A DNA stretch of 64,000 nucleotides from Magicicada septendecula (lineage: Eukaryota > Arthropoda > Insecta > Hemiptera > Cicadidae): NCBI GenBank assembly GCA_034769895.1, contig JAWRYS010000710.1, forward strand, positions 310,001 to 374,000, written 5' to 3'. The notes under the pieces were generated by a model, which was given only the letters and a program-made list of their open reading frames with translations, did not search any database and was not told where the DNA came from. The translations under genes were made by a program, and so were the position numbers. Within the stretch, counting starts at the first letter, position 1. Every line of letters begins with the position of its first letter. This document shows, in pieces, positions 1 through 12,084 of the stretch.

Positions 1-462
1 ATTTTTTATAACTTGTTTATCACTTAATATTACTTATAAAACATAACACAAAAATTAGGTTTATGGTCTGTTTACTTTTCAGCCATATTCCTCCTTACGA
101 AACTCAACTCTTTTAATTGAACAAATAACTATTTTGGTGAATAACATTATCACACCATTTATTCTATCTTGATAATCATCCCTTGAATTTTATTATTAAC
201 ATAGGATGTCTTATTTTCATTGCACTCATAGTACTAGTTTATTATGAATTAACACTATTATATTAATGGTCTATCCATCTTTTACAATCTGTTTTATTAT
301 CTTTGTTTCCTTTTTCTTATTATTGTGAATTGTTTACTCCCTCACTTGTAACTTCTAACACTTACACGGTTTATCACTTTCACTTCCTACCTATCTCTCA
401 CTTTTTGGTTTTTATTGTTTTATATACAATTGATAGTTAGTCTGTTAACAATTTTATGTTTT
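1..462. other. Unclassified AT-rich flank of element A
   Basis: I see no reading frame, RNA gene or repeat in this stretch. It is the left target flank of element A: the last four bases before the LTR (GATT, 463-466) are repeated after the right LTR, so it was once continuous with the DNA at 15680. Confidence 0.6.
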
Positions 463-466
463 GATT

Positions 467-1663
467 TGTTAAGAAACATTCAAAATAGAAATAAATAAAT
501 AAAATGAAAACTGCCAGAACCTTACCTGCGATGTTATTTCGCTGACTTACCTTTTTATAAATTTCAATCAGAAGTTCAGGGTCGCCACGATGTTTTAGGT
601 TATACATCGAAACGTTTACACTCTTCCTTAATTAAAACTGGATAATTTTGCAATCTGACTTCCCCCCAATTCAGAAAATTCCCGGAAACGTTAGACGAAT
701 TTTTCAGCACAGAATAGGAAATGGTTCATGGCGAAATAAATACAACTAACACATGGTTATATTGAAAACAAACCTTATTTATTATACTATTAATTATTTG
801 TCTTTACATTTGTATTTTTTAATAATTCCATTTAAAATTTACTGGCTTTTCTTTTTTCTTCTCAAAACTATTACTGATCTTTTTAGTTACTTTTCAAAAT
901 TACAACAAAAAAAAACATGGTAATTTACTTATTCTAATATACTAGTTATTCTTATTTATTATAAAGCAACCCAGCATCTGCACACGCACTCATACATCAT
1001 TTATATTCCTTTTTTTAATTTAAAGCGCTTTCTTAACATTTCATAATTATTGGTTTATATCATAGTTACTCTGTTAGTAGTTTCCTGCCGAACACGCGTT
1101 GCACTTCTTCCATTGTATTTCACCATTTGTGTCCAAACTACGTCCTCACTAAATTTTGATCACTGCCGAACTGTTCGAGTTTAATTTATTCTCTTTTCTG
1201 CTGGTCGTTCTACATTGTTGAAATTTAGTCGACCGTGCGCCGACGCAATCACGCGGTTTATATGTTATTAGCCGAACTGTCTTTGACCTACATTCCCAAT
1301 TTTATGTACGGGCGAGATGAAAACTGTGCCTAGCGGCAGACACACACACTGCTTGCATCCGTTACGTTGAGATGTTATTAGCCGACTGCGACAGTTTTCT
1401 GTGCGCACAGCGCGAAAGAATGTATTAATACGTGCCGAAACCATGGGAACATTGGCCGCCTGAGTGCGTGTGTGGAGGCGCGTACGCTCCCTCGTTGATA
1501 ACTGCAAATTCCTTTGCCACACCGCAACAGTTTTGACTATACAGTCCACTCACCGTATTTGCTTATTCACAATTCCCAATGCGTACTTTCTGACGGTTAC
1601 TGAACAGTACCAAGACTGGTTTAAAATGATTAAAATTGGTTTCACCCCTTTTGCCCCGTTACA
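467..1663 (-). repeat. Element A 3' LTR
   Basis: This LTR reads TGTTAAGAAAC at its left end and ends CCCCGTTACA on the plus strand. In the element's own orientation it begins TGTAACGGGG and ends TTCTTAACA. It is the partner of 14485-15675, with scattered substitutions and small indels. Short reading frames inside it are not shared between the copies as proteins and I do not call them genes. Confidence 0.92.
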
Positions 1664-1713
1664 ATACCCCCCCCAATGAGAGGTTTTCTACTGAAACAGA
1701 AAAACTCTCATTG
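1664..1713 (-). promoter_or_regulatory. Polypurine tract and adjoining hairpin of element A
   Basis: On the minus strand a run of G followed by TAT abuts the 3' LTR, as expected for the plus-strand primer of reverse transcription. Directly upstream (1674-1713) lies a hairpin with 16-base arms (CAATGAGAG at its base, one mismatch) and an 8-base loop. B and C have hairpins of different sequence at the same place. Confidence 0.75.
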
Positions 1714-3887
1714 CTAAACCCTAAGAGAATCGGTGAGGATATTGCGCCAACAACACCCCTTTAATTTCTACACATCATGGGTAAACTATCCCCCTAATTA
1801 GGCGAGTATGGCTGCACCTGAACGAGATTACTGGACTTCTCTATTCGAGATCCCAACACCATAATATCGGACAGGTACTCACCATAATACCACCTAACCT
1901 TTTATCATTTCACCAAAAAATCAGAAACTGGCCTTATACCATACCAGATCCTCAACCGATATATTCCCCCTTACATACATACTGGGTTGCCTTTAGCAAG
2001 TACTGGGTGCTTGTAATGAATAACATATTCATTATTAGTTACACATTATCTGCACATTAATCGTGATAATATAAAATTAATATAAAATTCAAATTTGGTT
2101 CCATTAATTTAAACATAATTTTCAAAACTCAAAGTCTATGCATTTATTTTCTTTACAACTCTTCTTAATTTACCGGTTAACCATCCTGTTACACAAAATA
2201 AAATAAACAATTTGTCCCTATTCCCTTATTCAAACACAATTACACATGATTATAAAATACATCGTAATATAAACATCATATATCACCTGACCCCTTCTCT
2301 ACATGTATAGTGAACATAAAAAATTAAAGTAGATTTCTTTACTGCAAAGAACAAAAAAAATTTTTGTTTTTCAAAAAAAAAATTTAATTTCCAAAAAGAA
2401 TTATTTTGTCAATAAAAATTATTATTCAATCATTAAATTATATTGATTAACAAAAAAATCTACCAATCAATTATAAGGAACATACTTTTATATAACACCA
2501 GTCATCAGCTGATGTCTCATGGTCAGGTGACTGACCTTACCCTAGACACACTCCAAAAAATTATACAATGTAAAAGGCATAACACATGTTTATAATTCTT
2601 ACACTCTATCATAGTACAGCATCATAAAACATAATAAAACGTCCTAAACAAAACATAATAAACAACTTCTCTCCTCGAATTAATCTTTTGCAAAATCAGT
2701 AAAGTCATTTATAAAATATCATAGAGAACATAACATATTTAAAGCAATTACTTCTGAACAAATTATCTGCCTTTAGCATAGTATCTCTTGAATCAAAATA
2801 AAATCATTTAATTAGCTTATCAGCTCATTCAGTTTACGTCAATTTAAGGTTTTAATTCGTTACTCCCCTGAGTAACCTCCTTACCACACACACTATGGCC
2901 CCCCCCTGGACTGTGGCGCTCAGTTGCTTCCACAAGAACGGAAGTTTATTATTAGGGTGTAGACGCTGCCTACCCCATTATTGCTTCAGCGTTATATAAA
3001 AATTCGACATTACTGATGTCCGAGGACACCAGTAATCCTACTATAATGATTCATACGCCCTTATCACGGCACTATCACCACCTTCGATGATAGCCGCTGT
3101 TCCATAATTATGTAGAATCCCCTGATTTACCCCCCCCCCCCCCGGTTAATTTCTAAGTTATACCAATTTCACAGGCAACCAACTGCGGTCAGTTTACAAT
3201 AATTTTGCCCACAGCTGATTGTCATCCAAAACCACGGTCTGGGCTGGTAAGGCCGGGACCGCCCGAAAGTGGGGAATCTATTTAAAAAGACATACGATTT
3301 GTTTACAATGACATTGCTACTACAATTCACAAAAAGTAAAAACCATTATATGTTACAACAAATTTATCATTTAATTCTCCAAAAACACATTCAAATCTAT
3401 TATCAACCTTCATGTTACATCACATTTCATTTATTATTACATTTTAACTATGAATTTTCTTTTATTTAACATTTTGGTCATTAGTGGGTTTGGGTGATTC
3501 TTAGTTATTCATAATAATTCGATTTATTAAAATGGCATTACAATATAACCTTACCCCCTTCTTCCCTTCTATTACTCACTAACAGATTTACATAGGGTGA
3601 CACCAATCTCTCAAAATATTTAACTCCACTAATTCTCTAACTTCACTTAAATCATTATCTAATTATCTAATTAATTATCTAATAATCTAATTAATCATTA
3701 TCTAAACCCTCTTTGTACCTAGGATGTGTGTTCCCTACCTACCAGCTCATTCCCTTATCGGTTCCTGACCCTTCCAGGTAACCCGTAACCCTCTTTAAAT
3801 CGTTCACCTCCCGCCATAACGCCTGTCGTTGAGGACTCCTTACCACACCACCCTCTTTACAAAATTTCACCATCATTATTTACTCTC
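1714..3887 (-). other. Element A conserved 3' noncoding region
   Basis: No long reading frame is present. Several blocks also occur in B and C: ACTGGACTTCTC with GAGATCCCAACACC near 1830; a CTTTAGCAAGTACTGGGT block near 1990; a CACACACACTATG block with CCTGGACTGTGGCG near 2885; GCCGCTGTT near 3093; and CGCCCGAAAGTGGGG near 3260. Conservation in separate elements without coding potential suggests cis-acting RNA or DNA functions, which is inference. A C-run lies at 3131-3142. Confidence 0.7.
3711..3880 (-). pseudogene. Decayed pol fragment (protease-RT linker) in element A
   Basis: The plus-strand text from GGATGTGTGTTCCCTACC to CTCCTTACCACACCACCCTC lines up with the linker between protease and RT in element C's pol (31288-31450). 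The frame is lost through many small changes. The nested element B lies just beyond it, and the decayed sequence probably resumes at 12089. Confidence 0.6.
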
Positions 3888-4331
3888 CAATTGAGATATA
3901 TCGTTTCATTGATACTTAATTTAATTTATTCTAAAGATACTGTTCACTGTTTACTGCCGGGCGCCATCTTGTTTTATGATTAACAAGCAAACAAAACACA
4001 AAATTTGTACCTAAGAGGTGGGGTTCTTTTCGGCGAACAGGAGATCAGAATTGGTTGTTCAAAGAAAAACTTTATATTGTTTCCCATAATTACGTTTTAT
4101 TAACAATTGGATATTCACATCATTTAACTTTTAAAAGATCATTAACACACTACGTCTTTACCTCCCTCATCTATTATTCAATTCTCATTATTAAAAAACT
4201 CACATATAATAAAATTGAAACATAGTATACACTTTTGAATTACTACAAAAAAAAATCAAGATATTAAATAGAAATAATTTTTATACCCACAAACCAGCCT
4301 TCTTAATTTACATGATTTCACTCACATACTC

Positions 4332-4346
4332 ACGCGCGCGCGCGCG

Positions 4347-4381
<35 letters not shown>
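4332..4381. repeat. (CG)n(CA)n microsatellite in B 3' LTR
   Basis: About 12 CG units are followed by about 13 CA units. The partner LTR has only a short CA run at the same place (11257-11274), so the CG block arose or expanded in this copy after insertion. Confidence 0.95.
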
Positions 4382-4933
4382 TTATTTTGTGACCTGAGAG
4401 CTCTCATTTTATATTTTATACTTTATTAAAATTTATTTCCCCATTATGCAAGTAGCAAGTAATTTCGAAAAAAAAAAAACAAAACCCTGGTTAAAATTTA
4501 TGGATACGTTTCTACTTAGCTGTTCAGTTGAGTTGGTGGCGTCACACTTTTACGCGCACATTGTTCAGTTTTAATGAGTAATTTCCGAAAGAAAAAAAAA
4601 AAACTGTTCTTTTAATGAAGAGAAAACTGTTAGTTATTTTTACATTTTTACATTTTCGTCACATTTTATATGTTGTATGCGGGCCAAAATTACGCACAGC
4701 CGGCGAACACCAAAACTTCGCCCAAAACCGGCGAGCCGGGCAGACGCGACAGTTGTTTTGCGTCCGATCTGTTCAGATGTTGTTTTCCAACTGGGGAAGA
4801 GCCACCGGCGCTAATTTGTGAAGCGGCCGTAGTTGGATGATCAATTTCCTTTGTTTTAAAGTTTGTATCATTCCACCAGCAGACTGCTTTCGTTACACAA
4901 CTGAATTCCACAACAAGGATAGGCTCTGACGTA

Positions 4934-6255
4934 CGAGGGGGTACCCAAAAATAACCGAAATAGCGCTGCGACTGGCGGAGCTTAAGTAGTACGTATTTCT
5001 CCCGTTAGGCGAGTGTAGCGCAACTAGTTCCGAGTTCAGTCCGTCATTGTTGTCGCCTGAGAAGGTTATGTCCGGTCACAGTAATTTGTTTTGTAAAAGC
5101 AGTTTCGCTTGTTCCTCGTTTTTTGTCATGACGGATTTAAGTGAACAGCGCGCTGCTGTGAAATTTTGTTTCCTGCTTGGAAAAAACGCCGCAGAAACTG
5201 TTGTGATGTTGAAAACAGCTTACAAGGATAGTGCTATAGGAAAAACTCAAGTGTACCAATGGTTTTCTCGTTTCAATGAAAGTGAAATGTCAATTGATGA
5301 CAAACCTCGTTCTGGACGTCCGTCAACTTCCAGAATTTACGAAAATGTTAAAAAAGTTCATGCAATCGTGCTTGAAGACCGACGACGGACCATTGAAGAT
5401 AATTAGTAAGTTATCTGGAATAACTTGGAGCTCAGTTCAACGAATTTTGTCAGAAGATTTGGGGATGAGAAGGGTCACTGCAAAATTTCTGCCTCGGGTC
5501 CTGACTGAACAGCAAAAAGAGAATCGAGTTGAAACATGCCGTGCATTGAAAGACCAGCTCCGAACCGACCCAGATTTTTTCTCCAAGGTCATTACTGGTG
5601 ACGAGTCATGGTGCTATGGTTATGACCCCGAAACTAAACAACAGTCAAGCCAGTGGAAAACTTCATTGTCGCCTCGCCCAAAAAAAGCTCGTCACGTGAA
5701 ATCAAACATCAAGACGATGCTCATTTGTTTTTTCGATGTGAGAGGGGTAGTGCATTCTGAATTCGTCCCACCAGGTCAGACTGTTAATCAGGCTTTCTAT
5801 TTGGAAGTTTTAAAAAGATTGCGTAACAATGTACGACAAAAAAGGCCCGATTTGTGGCAGACGAGGGACTGGTTTTTCCAACATGACAATGCACCTGCTC
5901 ACGCAGCCATTTCAGTGCGCCAGTTTTTAGCAAAAAACAACATGACTCCCTTGCCCCACGCCCCTTACTCACCCGACCTCGCTCCGTGCGATTTCTTCTT
6001 GTTTCCGCGAATGAAGAGGGACATGAAAGGACAACGTTTTGACGACGTGGAAGCGGTAAAGAAAAAAACGAGGCAGGAGCTGTCGGCCATCACAACAGAC
6101 GAGTTTGAAAAATGTTTCCAGAAATGGGATCGCAGATTGGACAAATGTATTAAGTGTAATGGAGAGTACTTTGAAGGTGATAAGGTTGTTTTGTAAAAAA
6201 AATTAAATACATAGCTTAAAAAAAAAAATTCCGGTTATTTTTGGGTACCCCCTCG
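4934..6255 (+). mobile_element. Mariner DNA transposon, 1322 bp
   Basis: Perfect 24-bp terminal inverted repeats begin CGAGGGGGTACCC at the left end, with the complement at the right end. TA at 4932-4933 and 6256-6257 is the target-site duplication typical of Tc1/mariner. The other LTR of element B has the uninterrupted site with a single TA at 11810-11811. Length and a single-ORF layout fit the mariner family. Confidence 0.97.
5128..6196 (+). pseudogene. Mariner transposase with a single-base frameshift
   Basis: This encodes a mariner-family DD34D transposase that would cut and paste the surrounding element. The first part, starting MTDLSEQRAA, has the N-terminal helix-turn-helix region and a KPRSGRPSTS linker. 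It stops near 5405. The next frame continues at once with a second HTH-like region and then the catalytic core. The core has TGDESW with the first aspartate, HDNAPAH with the second, and YSPDLAPCDFFLFP with the third; I count 34 residues between the last two acids. The C-terminus at 6196 is intact. One extra base near 5400 explains the break. I chose ATG 5128 because it starts the conserved domain; an upstream in-frame extension from 5047 has no family features. The key acids are all present, so the copy is young apart from the shift. Confidence 0.93.
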
Positions 6256-6529
6256 TATATACTGACGTCAGATGGTCTGATGTGGTTATATAACTTGTTT
6301 ACAAATTTGGTGTGTCATTTGTTGACCTTGGCACAATTCCAGCTTGTTAAGTCTGTTCGCTTGAGAAATTTACATACAATATTGTCAATCAGTCGTACCA
6401 CCTTCGCTACCGTCGCCTACCACTAAATTTACCTTTCTTTATAAATTTTGCCCCTATCATCGAAAAATGTTATTTGTTTATAAAAAAAATATACAAATTG
6501 CTTTATTACCCCAAAATAGGCCCGTTACA

Positions 6530-6578
6530 ATACCCCCTCAATGAAATATTTTATGCCGAAGCATAAAAAATTCATTGA
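6530..6578 (-). promoter_or_regulatory. Polypurine tract and adjoining hairpin of element B
   Basis: The C-run after the LTR is, on the minus strand, a GAGGGGGTAT purine tract beside the 3' LTR. A hairpin at 6538-6578 has arms of 18-19 bases with one bulge or mismatch and a CGAA loop. The arm sequence differs from A and C, but the position and the TCAATGA base are kept. Confidence 0.75.
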
Positions 6579-7604
6579 CACATTCATACTTGCTAAAGGG
6601 ATCAGCCAGGATATGTCGCCACAACCCCCTGTATGGTTTACAAAAAAAATAATCAACTCACCCTTGGTCCGGTGACTGTGACCGCATCTGAATGACAATA
6701 CTGGACTTCTCTCTCGAGATCCCAACACCGTAGAGTCAGACAGATACTTAACGCCCCTGCTCTGACGCGCTGGCCAGCTCAGGTCCGCTGCCACAGCATC
6801 ACCAAACACTGAAACAACAAATCGAAATATCAAATAGTGGCCTTATACAACACCATATCCCCAACTGATTTGTTTCCCCCTAGCGGTGCTGGTTTGCGCT
6901 AAGAAGCACTGGTTTTGTTTTTTCACTTATTTCTAACATATATATCAAAACATCTAATAACAACATGATACCCACTTTAAAATTCCATAATCCCATTCTA
7001 TCTTCTTTCTCTTATTAACTTTTATCCCAAAATTCAAAATTACTGCCCTGATTCCCATCAGAATTTAAATAAACATTTCCCATTACCATATTACATTTCT
7101 CTCATCCCCAATTTAAAATGCATTTAAAATATTTAAATTCCTAAAATTCTCTTACACTAACAAACACAATATAACATAAGAAAACATAGTACATTAATAA
7201 TTCACATTGTTATTATCATCTTAAAATAAACAATTTATATTTAAAACTTACACACTTAGCATCATTGAATTTGCATATAAAATCATAAAATTATATTTTA
7301 AACTCACTTTATTTTTATTAATTCGTTTCTCAAAAATTTTTTTTTTTTTTTCGTAACATTGCAATTATTATTCCATTTCATTCATTTGGGTGATTCTACG
7401 TTATTCATTATAATTCACTTTAGCAACTTGGCATTTACTCATAATCTTACCCCTTTTATTACTCTAACGCTCCCTTACAAAATCTTTAAACAGTATGACA
7501 CCCCTCTATCAAAAATCTACTAACCCTTCTCTATCTCTAACTACTTACTACTTTAACTCAATTCGCCACCTTCTCTCAATATATAAAAAAAATACTCTCT
7601 AACC

Positions 7605-7790
7605 CTTTGTACATAGGATACGTGTTTCCCCCCCCAAAAAAAACTCAATTCCCGTTCTCTGGTTCCTGGATTCTACCTAAGGCAACCCCATCCCACTAAA
7701 TCTATACCAAATCCCGTCCCAACTCATCATTATGTTGCGGACTCCCACATTACACTACCCCCTACTACAAAATTGCCATCCCCAAAATCT
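7605..7790 (-). pseudogene. Decayed pol fragment (protease-RT linker) in element B
   Basis: The order CTTTGTACATAGGATACGTG, GGTTCCTGG, TGTTGCGGACTCCCACATTAC and CTACTACAAAATTGCC parallels the same order in A (3711-3880), C's 3' region (26615-26770) and, with lower similarity, the live pol of C (31288-31450). It is not translatable. Confidence 0.5.
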
Positions 7791-8564
7791 CAATCTCATT
7801 ACCTTACTACAACTACAACAAAATAACATCATCAAAATAAACAACAATGTATCACTCAAAACTATTCATATATTCTCCATTTCTACTGTGTCTCCACTTA
7901 TACTCAAATTCTCTATTACTTATATTTCATCTCTCATTCTCTTTAATACCCCAATATTTATCAACTTGACTAACTCAAACATTTTACTCAAACAATTACT
8001 ATCACCCAATTTCTATCTTTTGCAACCCATTAAAATTTTACCTATCATAACTTTATTTCATTTTATTTTAAACTCTATAAACACATTGAAAACATATTAT
8101 TATATTTTTATAATCCTCATTCCTAACATACTAAATGCAATTAACACAATAAGCCTTAATAAACACATTATAGGAAGTATTTAGTGCATCTATTTTTCAA
8201 ATCAAAACAAAATTATTGAGTAGCGAATCATCATTATTAAAATACAACAAATTTCTAATACGTTATCCCCTGGATAACCTCCTTGCCACACACACTATGA
8301 CCCCCCCTGGACTGTGGCGTCCAGTTGCGTCCACAAGGACTGAGGTTTTGGAGGAATGTGACATCTCCGTGTCCTTGCTTCTGCGTTACATTTTAAAGAT
8401 TTAGATATCATAATATCTGTGTTATATAAATATGCGCCCTTAATACGGTTCTACCACCTGGCTTTGCTGTCCCTACTCGGACAGAGTGGTAGCCGCTGTT
8501 CCCTAGTTTGGTGATTCCCCTTAATTTCACCCCCCATCAATTTCAAAATACACCTTGACAACGA

Positions 8565-8625
8565 TAACAGCTATGGCCAGTTATGGTCAGCGCGTAATCG
8601 TAATGTGCCCCAACCATAGCTGTTA
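8565..8625. repeat. Perfect 12-bp inverted repeat in B 3' region
   Basis: Arms TAACAGCTATGG (8565-8576) and CCATAGCTGTTA (8614-8625) flank a 37-base loop. The same AGCTATGG core forms a 12-bp stem in element C at 27807-27842, at the same place relative to the CGCCCGAAA motif. Confidence 0.8.
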
Positions 8626-9379
8626 AAGCTAAACCAATTCCACGGTCAAGGTTCGGTGAGGCCGTGACCGCCCGAAAAGTTGGGGAATTACAAGTAAAAC
8701 ATCTTTTGTAACACTAACTTATACTTAAATGACATTATTAGTATACACTAAACACACAATTCTCTTTTAAATAATTTGTCTCAAAACTTATAAACATTAT
8801 AATTTAAAAATTTTCATTAACTTATTTTTTATTTATCATCATTATTTATTTATCCTGTGTTGCAATCAGATTTTCAAAATTTCTAAATTTATTATTAACA
8901 TATATTTTTAACCATTATGTTATTCCACAAACCAAACCATTTTACATTTATTTATTTATTCATTGTTATTAAATTAAAATCTCATCAAACAATTTAATTA
9001 CCTTATAAAAATTCAACCATATAACATTCAATCACAATATCTACACATCTCCAATTATTCACTTCAATTGATTATTAAAACACAACATATTTCAATAATA
9101 TCAAAATTTACAAATCATCAATTATTGTCTTCATAATTATTTTTTATTATTTAATTAGAATGCAAAATATTAATAATATTATTATTATTATCACAACATT
9201 TTCTAATACATATACACATTATTTACCTAACGTTTCATAATACACACAAATGAATTCAATATTATTTACAAAATATACGTCAATAACTGTTCAATTTTTT
9301 CGCACTTCACTGTCCAAATTTGTCATGTCAAAAACCCATGAAACACAATGTTTATACTGTCTTTTATTGTTTTAATAGT

Positions 9380-10567
9380 TTACCCTCCATCGTCCCAGAT
9401 AAGTCTTGGTTTTACATAACATCGTTCAATTTTATCACTACACAAATGACTGTTTTGTGTGTTGTAACCATACAAACAAAATTCATTCAGCTTATTCAAA
9501 TACTCATGAAACCAGTCTACGTTAGGTATTTTTGTTAAGTCTCCGTCATTAAATTCATTCACAACCGGGTTAATTATTTTTACCAAATCATTATAATCAT
9601 TGTTACTCAAATATACTTTTAAACTTTCCTTCCATTCACCATACTTTCTATTTAAGTTATATAATTCTGTTACTTTCTCCACATACACTTCTCTGTTTAA
9701 CTCTCTCTCATCACAATACCAAATCATGCTTTCAACATCATTATTACAGACAGAGGGTACACAATTATACAACATCAATATACTCTTTAATTCATCTACT
9801 AATATGGGTCTCTCGCCCTTCATAAAAAACAACATTTGTGAACACTCTGGTTCAGAAAAATTAATGGGAAAATTTACCCTCTGCCCCCATTCAACTACTA
9901 TATTATTTTTCCACTCTCTCTCTAACTCCTTAACACACATTAACACCTCATAATCACATTCTAAAACTTCATCAGTACTATTTTTGATTATATTCTCATC
10001 ATTTGTCTCTCCATTATTCTTTACCCCCACTATACTCTCAGAATTGTAATTAATATCATTATCATCACTAGTCATTATTTTATTATCTAACACTACCTCT
10101 CCCACTATTTCGTCATTTTTAATACTTGTCATACTTATAACATTGTCACCTAACTTCTCAACACTCTGTTCTAATTTATTTAAACTGGTTCTTATTGTTT
10201 GATTAGTACTTTCTAAGCATTTATTTAATTTTTGACTCTCATTTTTTAACTCATTAATATCCCTACTTTGTCTATCAAATTTATCATTCTGGATATTAAA
10301 TTTAACGTCAAAATCACTCTTTATTTCGTTAATTTGGTTTTTTAACTCATCCAAACTATTCTTTTGAACATCGAATTTCTCATTTATCTCGTTTTTCTGT
10401 TCATTAAAAAGCAATTTCATCATCTTGATCATATCATTATCTTCAACCTTTTTACTCGTGACTGGTGTTGAGTGAACACCTTCATTCATGATTTGTGATT
10501 CACTTACGCTTATCTGGCTTTCATCTACACTGTCAGTGACGCTGACAGTTTCATGATTGTCTGCCAT
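9380..10567 (-). CDS. Element B Gag-N/coiled-coil protein with RLIWDDGG C-terminal domain
   Basis: Intact 395-residue frame starting MADNHETVSV. I chose this ATG because element C's Gag also begins MADN; the frame is open 12 codons further upstream. Residues 1-60 match C's Gag N-terminus (MADN, ESQI, HSTPV, a KMM..LFN stretch). About 55-150 is a heptad-like coiled coil with repeated FDxQ/LKNxI units, followed by an acidic Asn-rich linker. From about 205 to the end lies a domain I do not recognise, with GQRVNFP, YCDERELNRE, TKIPNVD and a terminal CYVKPRLIWDDGG. The same landmarks appear in element A's broken frame. There is no capsid region, zinc finger, protease or RT. It may co-assemble with C's Gag through the shared N-terminus (inference). 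Function unknown. Confidence 0.8.
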   Translation of the reverse strand: MADNHETVSVTDSVDESQISVSESQIMNEGVHSTPVTSKKVEDNDMIKMMKLLFNEQKNEINEKFDVQKNSLDELKNQINEIKSDFDVKFNIQNDKFDRQSRDINELKNESQKLNKCLESTNQTIRTSLNKLEQSVEKLGDNVISMTSIKNDEIVGEVVLDNKIMTSDDNDINYNSESIVGVKNNGETNDENIIKNSTDEVLECDYEVLMCVKELEREWKNNIVVEWGQRVNFPINFSEPECSQMLFFMKGERPILVDELKSILMLYNCVPSVCNNDVESMIWYCDERELNREVYVEKVTELYNLNRKYGEWKESLKVYLSNNDYNDLVKIINPVVNEFNDGDLTKIPNVDWFHEYLNKLNEFCLYGYNTQNSHLCSDKIERCYVKPRLIWDDGG

Positions 10568-10794
10568 TTTTCTTAAATCTTTTAGACATATAATTCTTTG
10601 CAAAATATTATTATATGTAATACATACTTATTAAAAAAAAATATTCTACTCACCCACACTACAAAAACATGACATAACCTTACTACTTATACATCTATTT
10701 TACGTACACACAAAAATTTTATTTCCTACTCCAAACAACCATTCTGTTCTCCCAAGTAGGCCTATATTTTATATAAATGTATTTATATAAAATT

Positions 10795-10814
10795 GTCCCT
10801 ACGTTCGGAAGCCA
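10795..10814 (-). other. Primer binding site of element B
   Basis: On the minus strand one base after the 5' LTR the text reads TGGCTTCCGAACGTAGGGAC, starting with the TGG that pairs with a tRNA CCA end. I could not assign the tRNA. Confidence 0.6.
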
Positions 10815-10815
10815 T

Positions 10816-12084
10816 TGAGATATATCGTTTCATTGATACTTAATTTAATTTATTCTAAAGATACTGTTCACTGTTTACTGCCGGGCGCCATCTTGTTTTA
10901 TGATTAACAAGCAAGCAAAACACAAAATTTGTACCTAAGAGGTGGGGTTCTTTTCGGCGAACAGGAGATCAGAATTGGTTGTTCAAAGAAAAACTTTATA
11001 TTGTTTCTCATAATTACGTTTTATTAACAATTGGATATTCACATCATTTAACTTTTAAAAGATCATTAACACACTACGTCTTTACCTCCCTCATCTATTA
11101 TTCAATTCTCATTATTAAAAAACTCACATATAATAAAATTGAAACATAGTATACACTTTTGAATTACTACAAAAAAAAATCAAGATATTAAATAGAAATA
11201 ATTTTTATACCCACAAACCAGCCTTCTTAATTTACATGATTTCACTCACATACTCACGCACACACACACACACTTATTTTGTGACCTGAGAGCTCTCATT
11301 TTATATTTTATACTTTATTAAAATTTATTTCCCCATTATGCAAGTAGCAAGTAATTTCGAAAAAAAAAAAAACCCTGGTTAAAATTTATGGATACGTTTC
11401 TACTTAGCTGTTCAGTTGAGTTGGTGGCGTCACACTTTTACGCGCACATTGTTCAGTTTTAATGAGTAATTTCCGAAAGAAAAAAAAAAACTGTTCTTTT
11501 AATGAAGAGAAAACTGTTAGTTATTTTTACATTTTCGTCACATTTTATATGTTGTATGCGGGCCAAAATTACGCACAGCTGGCAAACACCAAAACTTCAC
11601 CCAAAACCGGCGAGCCGGGCAGACGCGACAGTTGTTTTGCGTCCGATCTGTTCAGATGTTGTTTTCCGACTGGGGAAGAGCCACCGGCGCTAATTTGTGA
11701 AGCGGCCGTAGTTGGATGATCAATTCCTTTGTTTTAAAGTTTGTATCATTCCGCCAGCAGACTGCTTTTGTTACACAACTGAATTCCACAACAAGGATAG
11801 GCTCTGACGTATATACTGACGTCAGATGGTCTGATGTGGTTATATAACTTGTTTACAAATTTGGTGTGTCATTTGTTGACCTTGGCACAATTCCAGCTTG
11901 TTAAGTCTGTTCGCTTGAGAAATTTACATACAATATTGTCAATCAGTCGTACCACCTTCGCTACCGTCGCCTACCACTAAATTTACCTTTCTTTATAAAT
12001 TTTGTCCCTATCATCGAACAATGTTATTTGTTTATAAAAAAAAATATACAAATTGCTTTATTACCCCAAAATAGGCCCGTTACA
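10816..12084 (-). repeat. Element B 5' LTR (uninterrupted)
   Basis: Direct-repeat partner of 3892-6529, starting TGAGATATATCG and ending GGCCCGTTACA. It keeps the pre-insertion mariner site (CTGACGTATATACTGACG, TA at 11810-11811). Short frames near 11462-11719 overlap a poly-A run and have no family resemblance. Confidence 0.92.

Larger units (their letters stand above)
3892..6529 (-). repeat. Element B 3' LTR, interrupted by mariner
   Basis: This is the direct-repeat partner of 10816-12084. Without the mariner it is about 1.3 kb. It differs from its partner by an expanded CG/CA microsatellite (4332-4381), a short duplicated TTTTTACATTTT segment near 4640 and scattered substitutions. Confidence 0.92.
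6579..9379 (-). other. Element B conserved 3' noncoding region
   Basis: About 2.8 kb without a convincing gene. Blocks shared with A and C, in order: ACTGGACTTCTC with GAGATCCCAACACC near 6700; a pol relic near 7605; a CACACACACTATG block with CCTGGACTGTGGCG near 8290; GCCGCTGTTCC near 8490; a 12-bp inverted repeat (8565-8625); and CGCCCGAAAAGTTGGGG near 8668. An open stretch at 7732-8184 is low-complexity I/L/N/T codons in AT-rich DNA and I do not call it a gene. Confidence 0.7.
3892..12084 (-). mobile_element. Element B: non-autonomous LTR retrotransposon nested in element A
   Basis: LTRs at 3892-6529 (split by a mariner) and 10816-12084 start TGAGATATATCG and end GGCCCGTTACA. CAAT at 3888-3891 and 12085-12088 is the 4-bp target-site duplication, which places the insertion inside element A. 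The polypurine tract is beside the left LTR and a TGG-starting primer site beside the right one, so it reads on the minus strand. The internal region of about 4.3 kb has one intact reading frame (9380-10567) and a long conserved 3' noncoding part, with no RT, RNase H or integrase. Confidence 0.92.

Noticed and set aside
7732..8184. 150-codon hydrophobic frame in B's 3' region
   Set aside because: Low-complexity I/L/N/T/S composition in T- and A-rich DNA that overlaps the decayed pol fragment; no counterpart in A or C.
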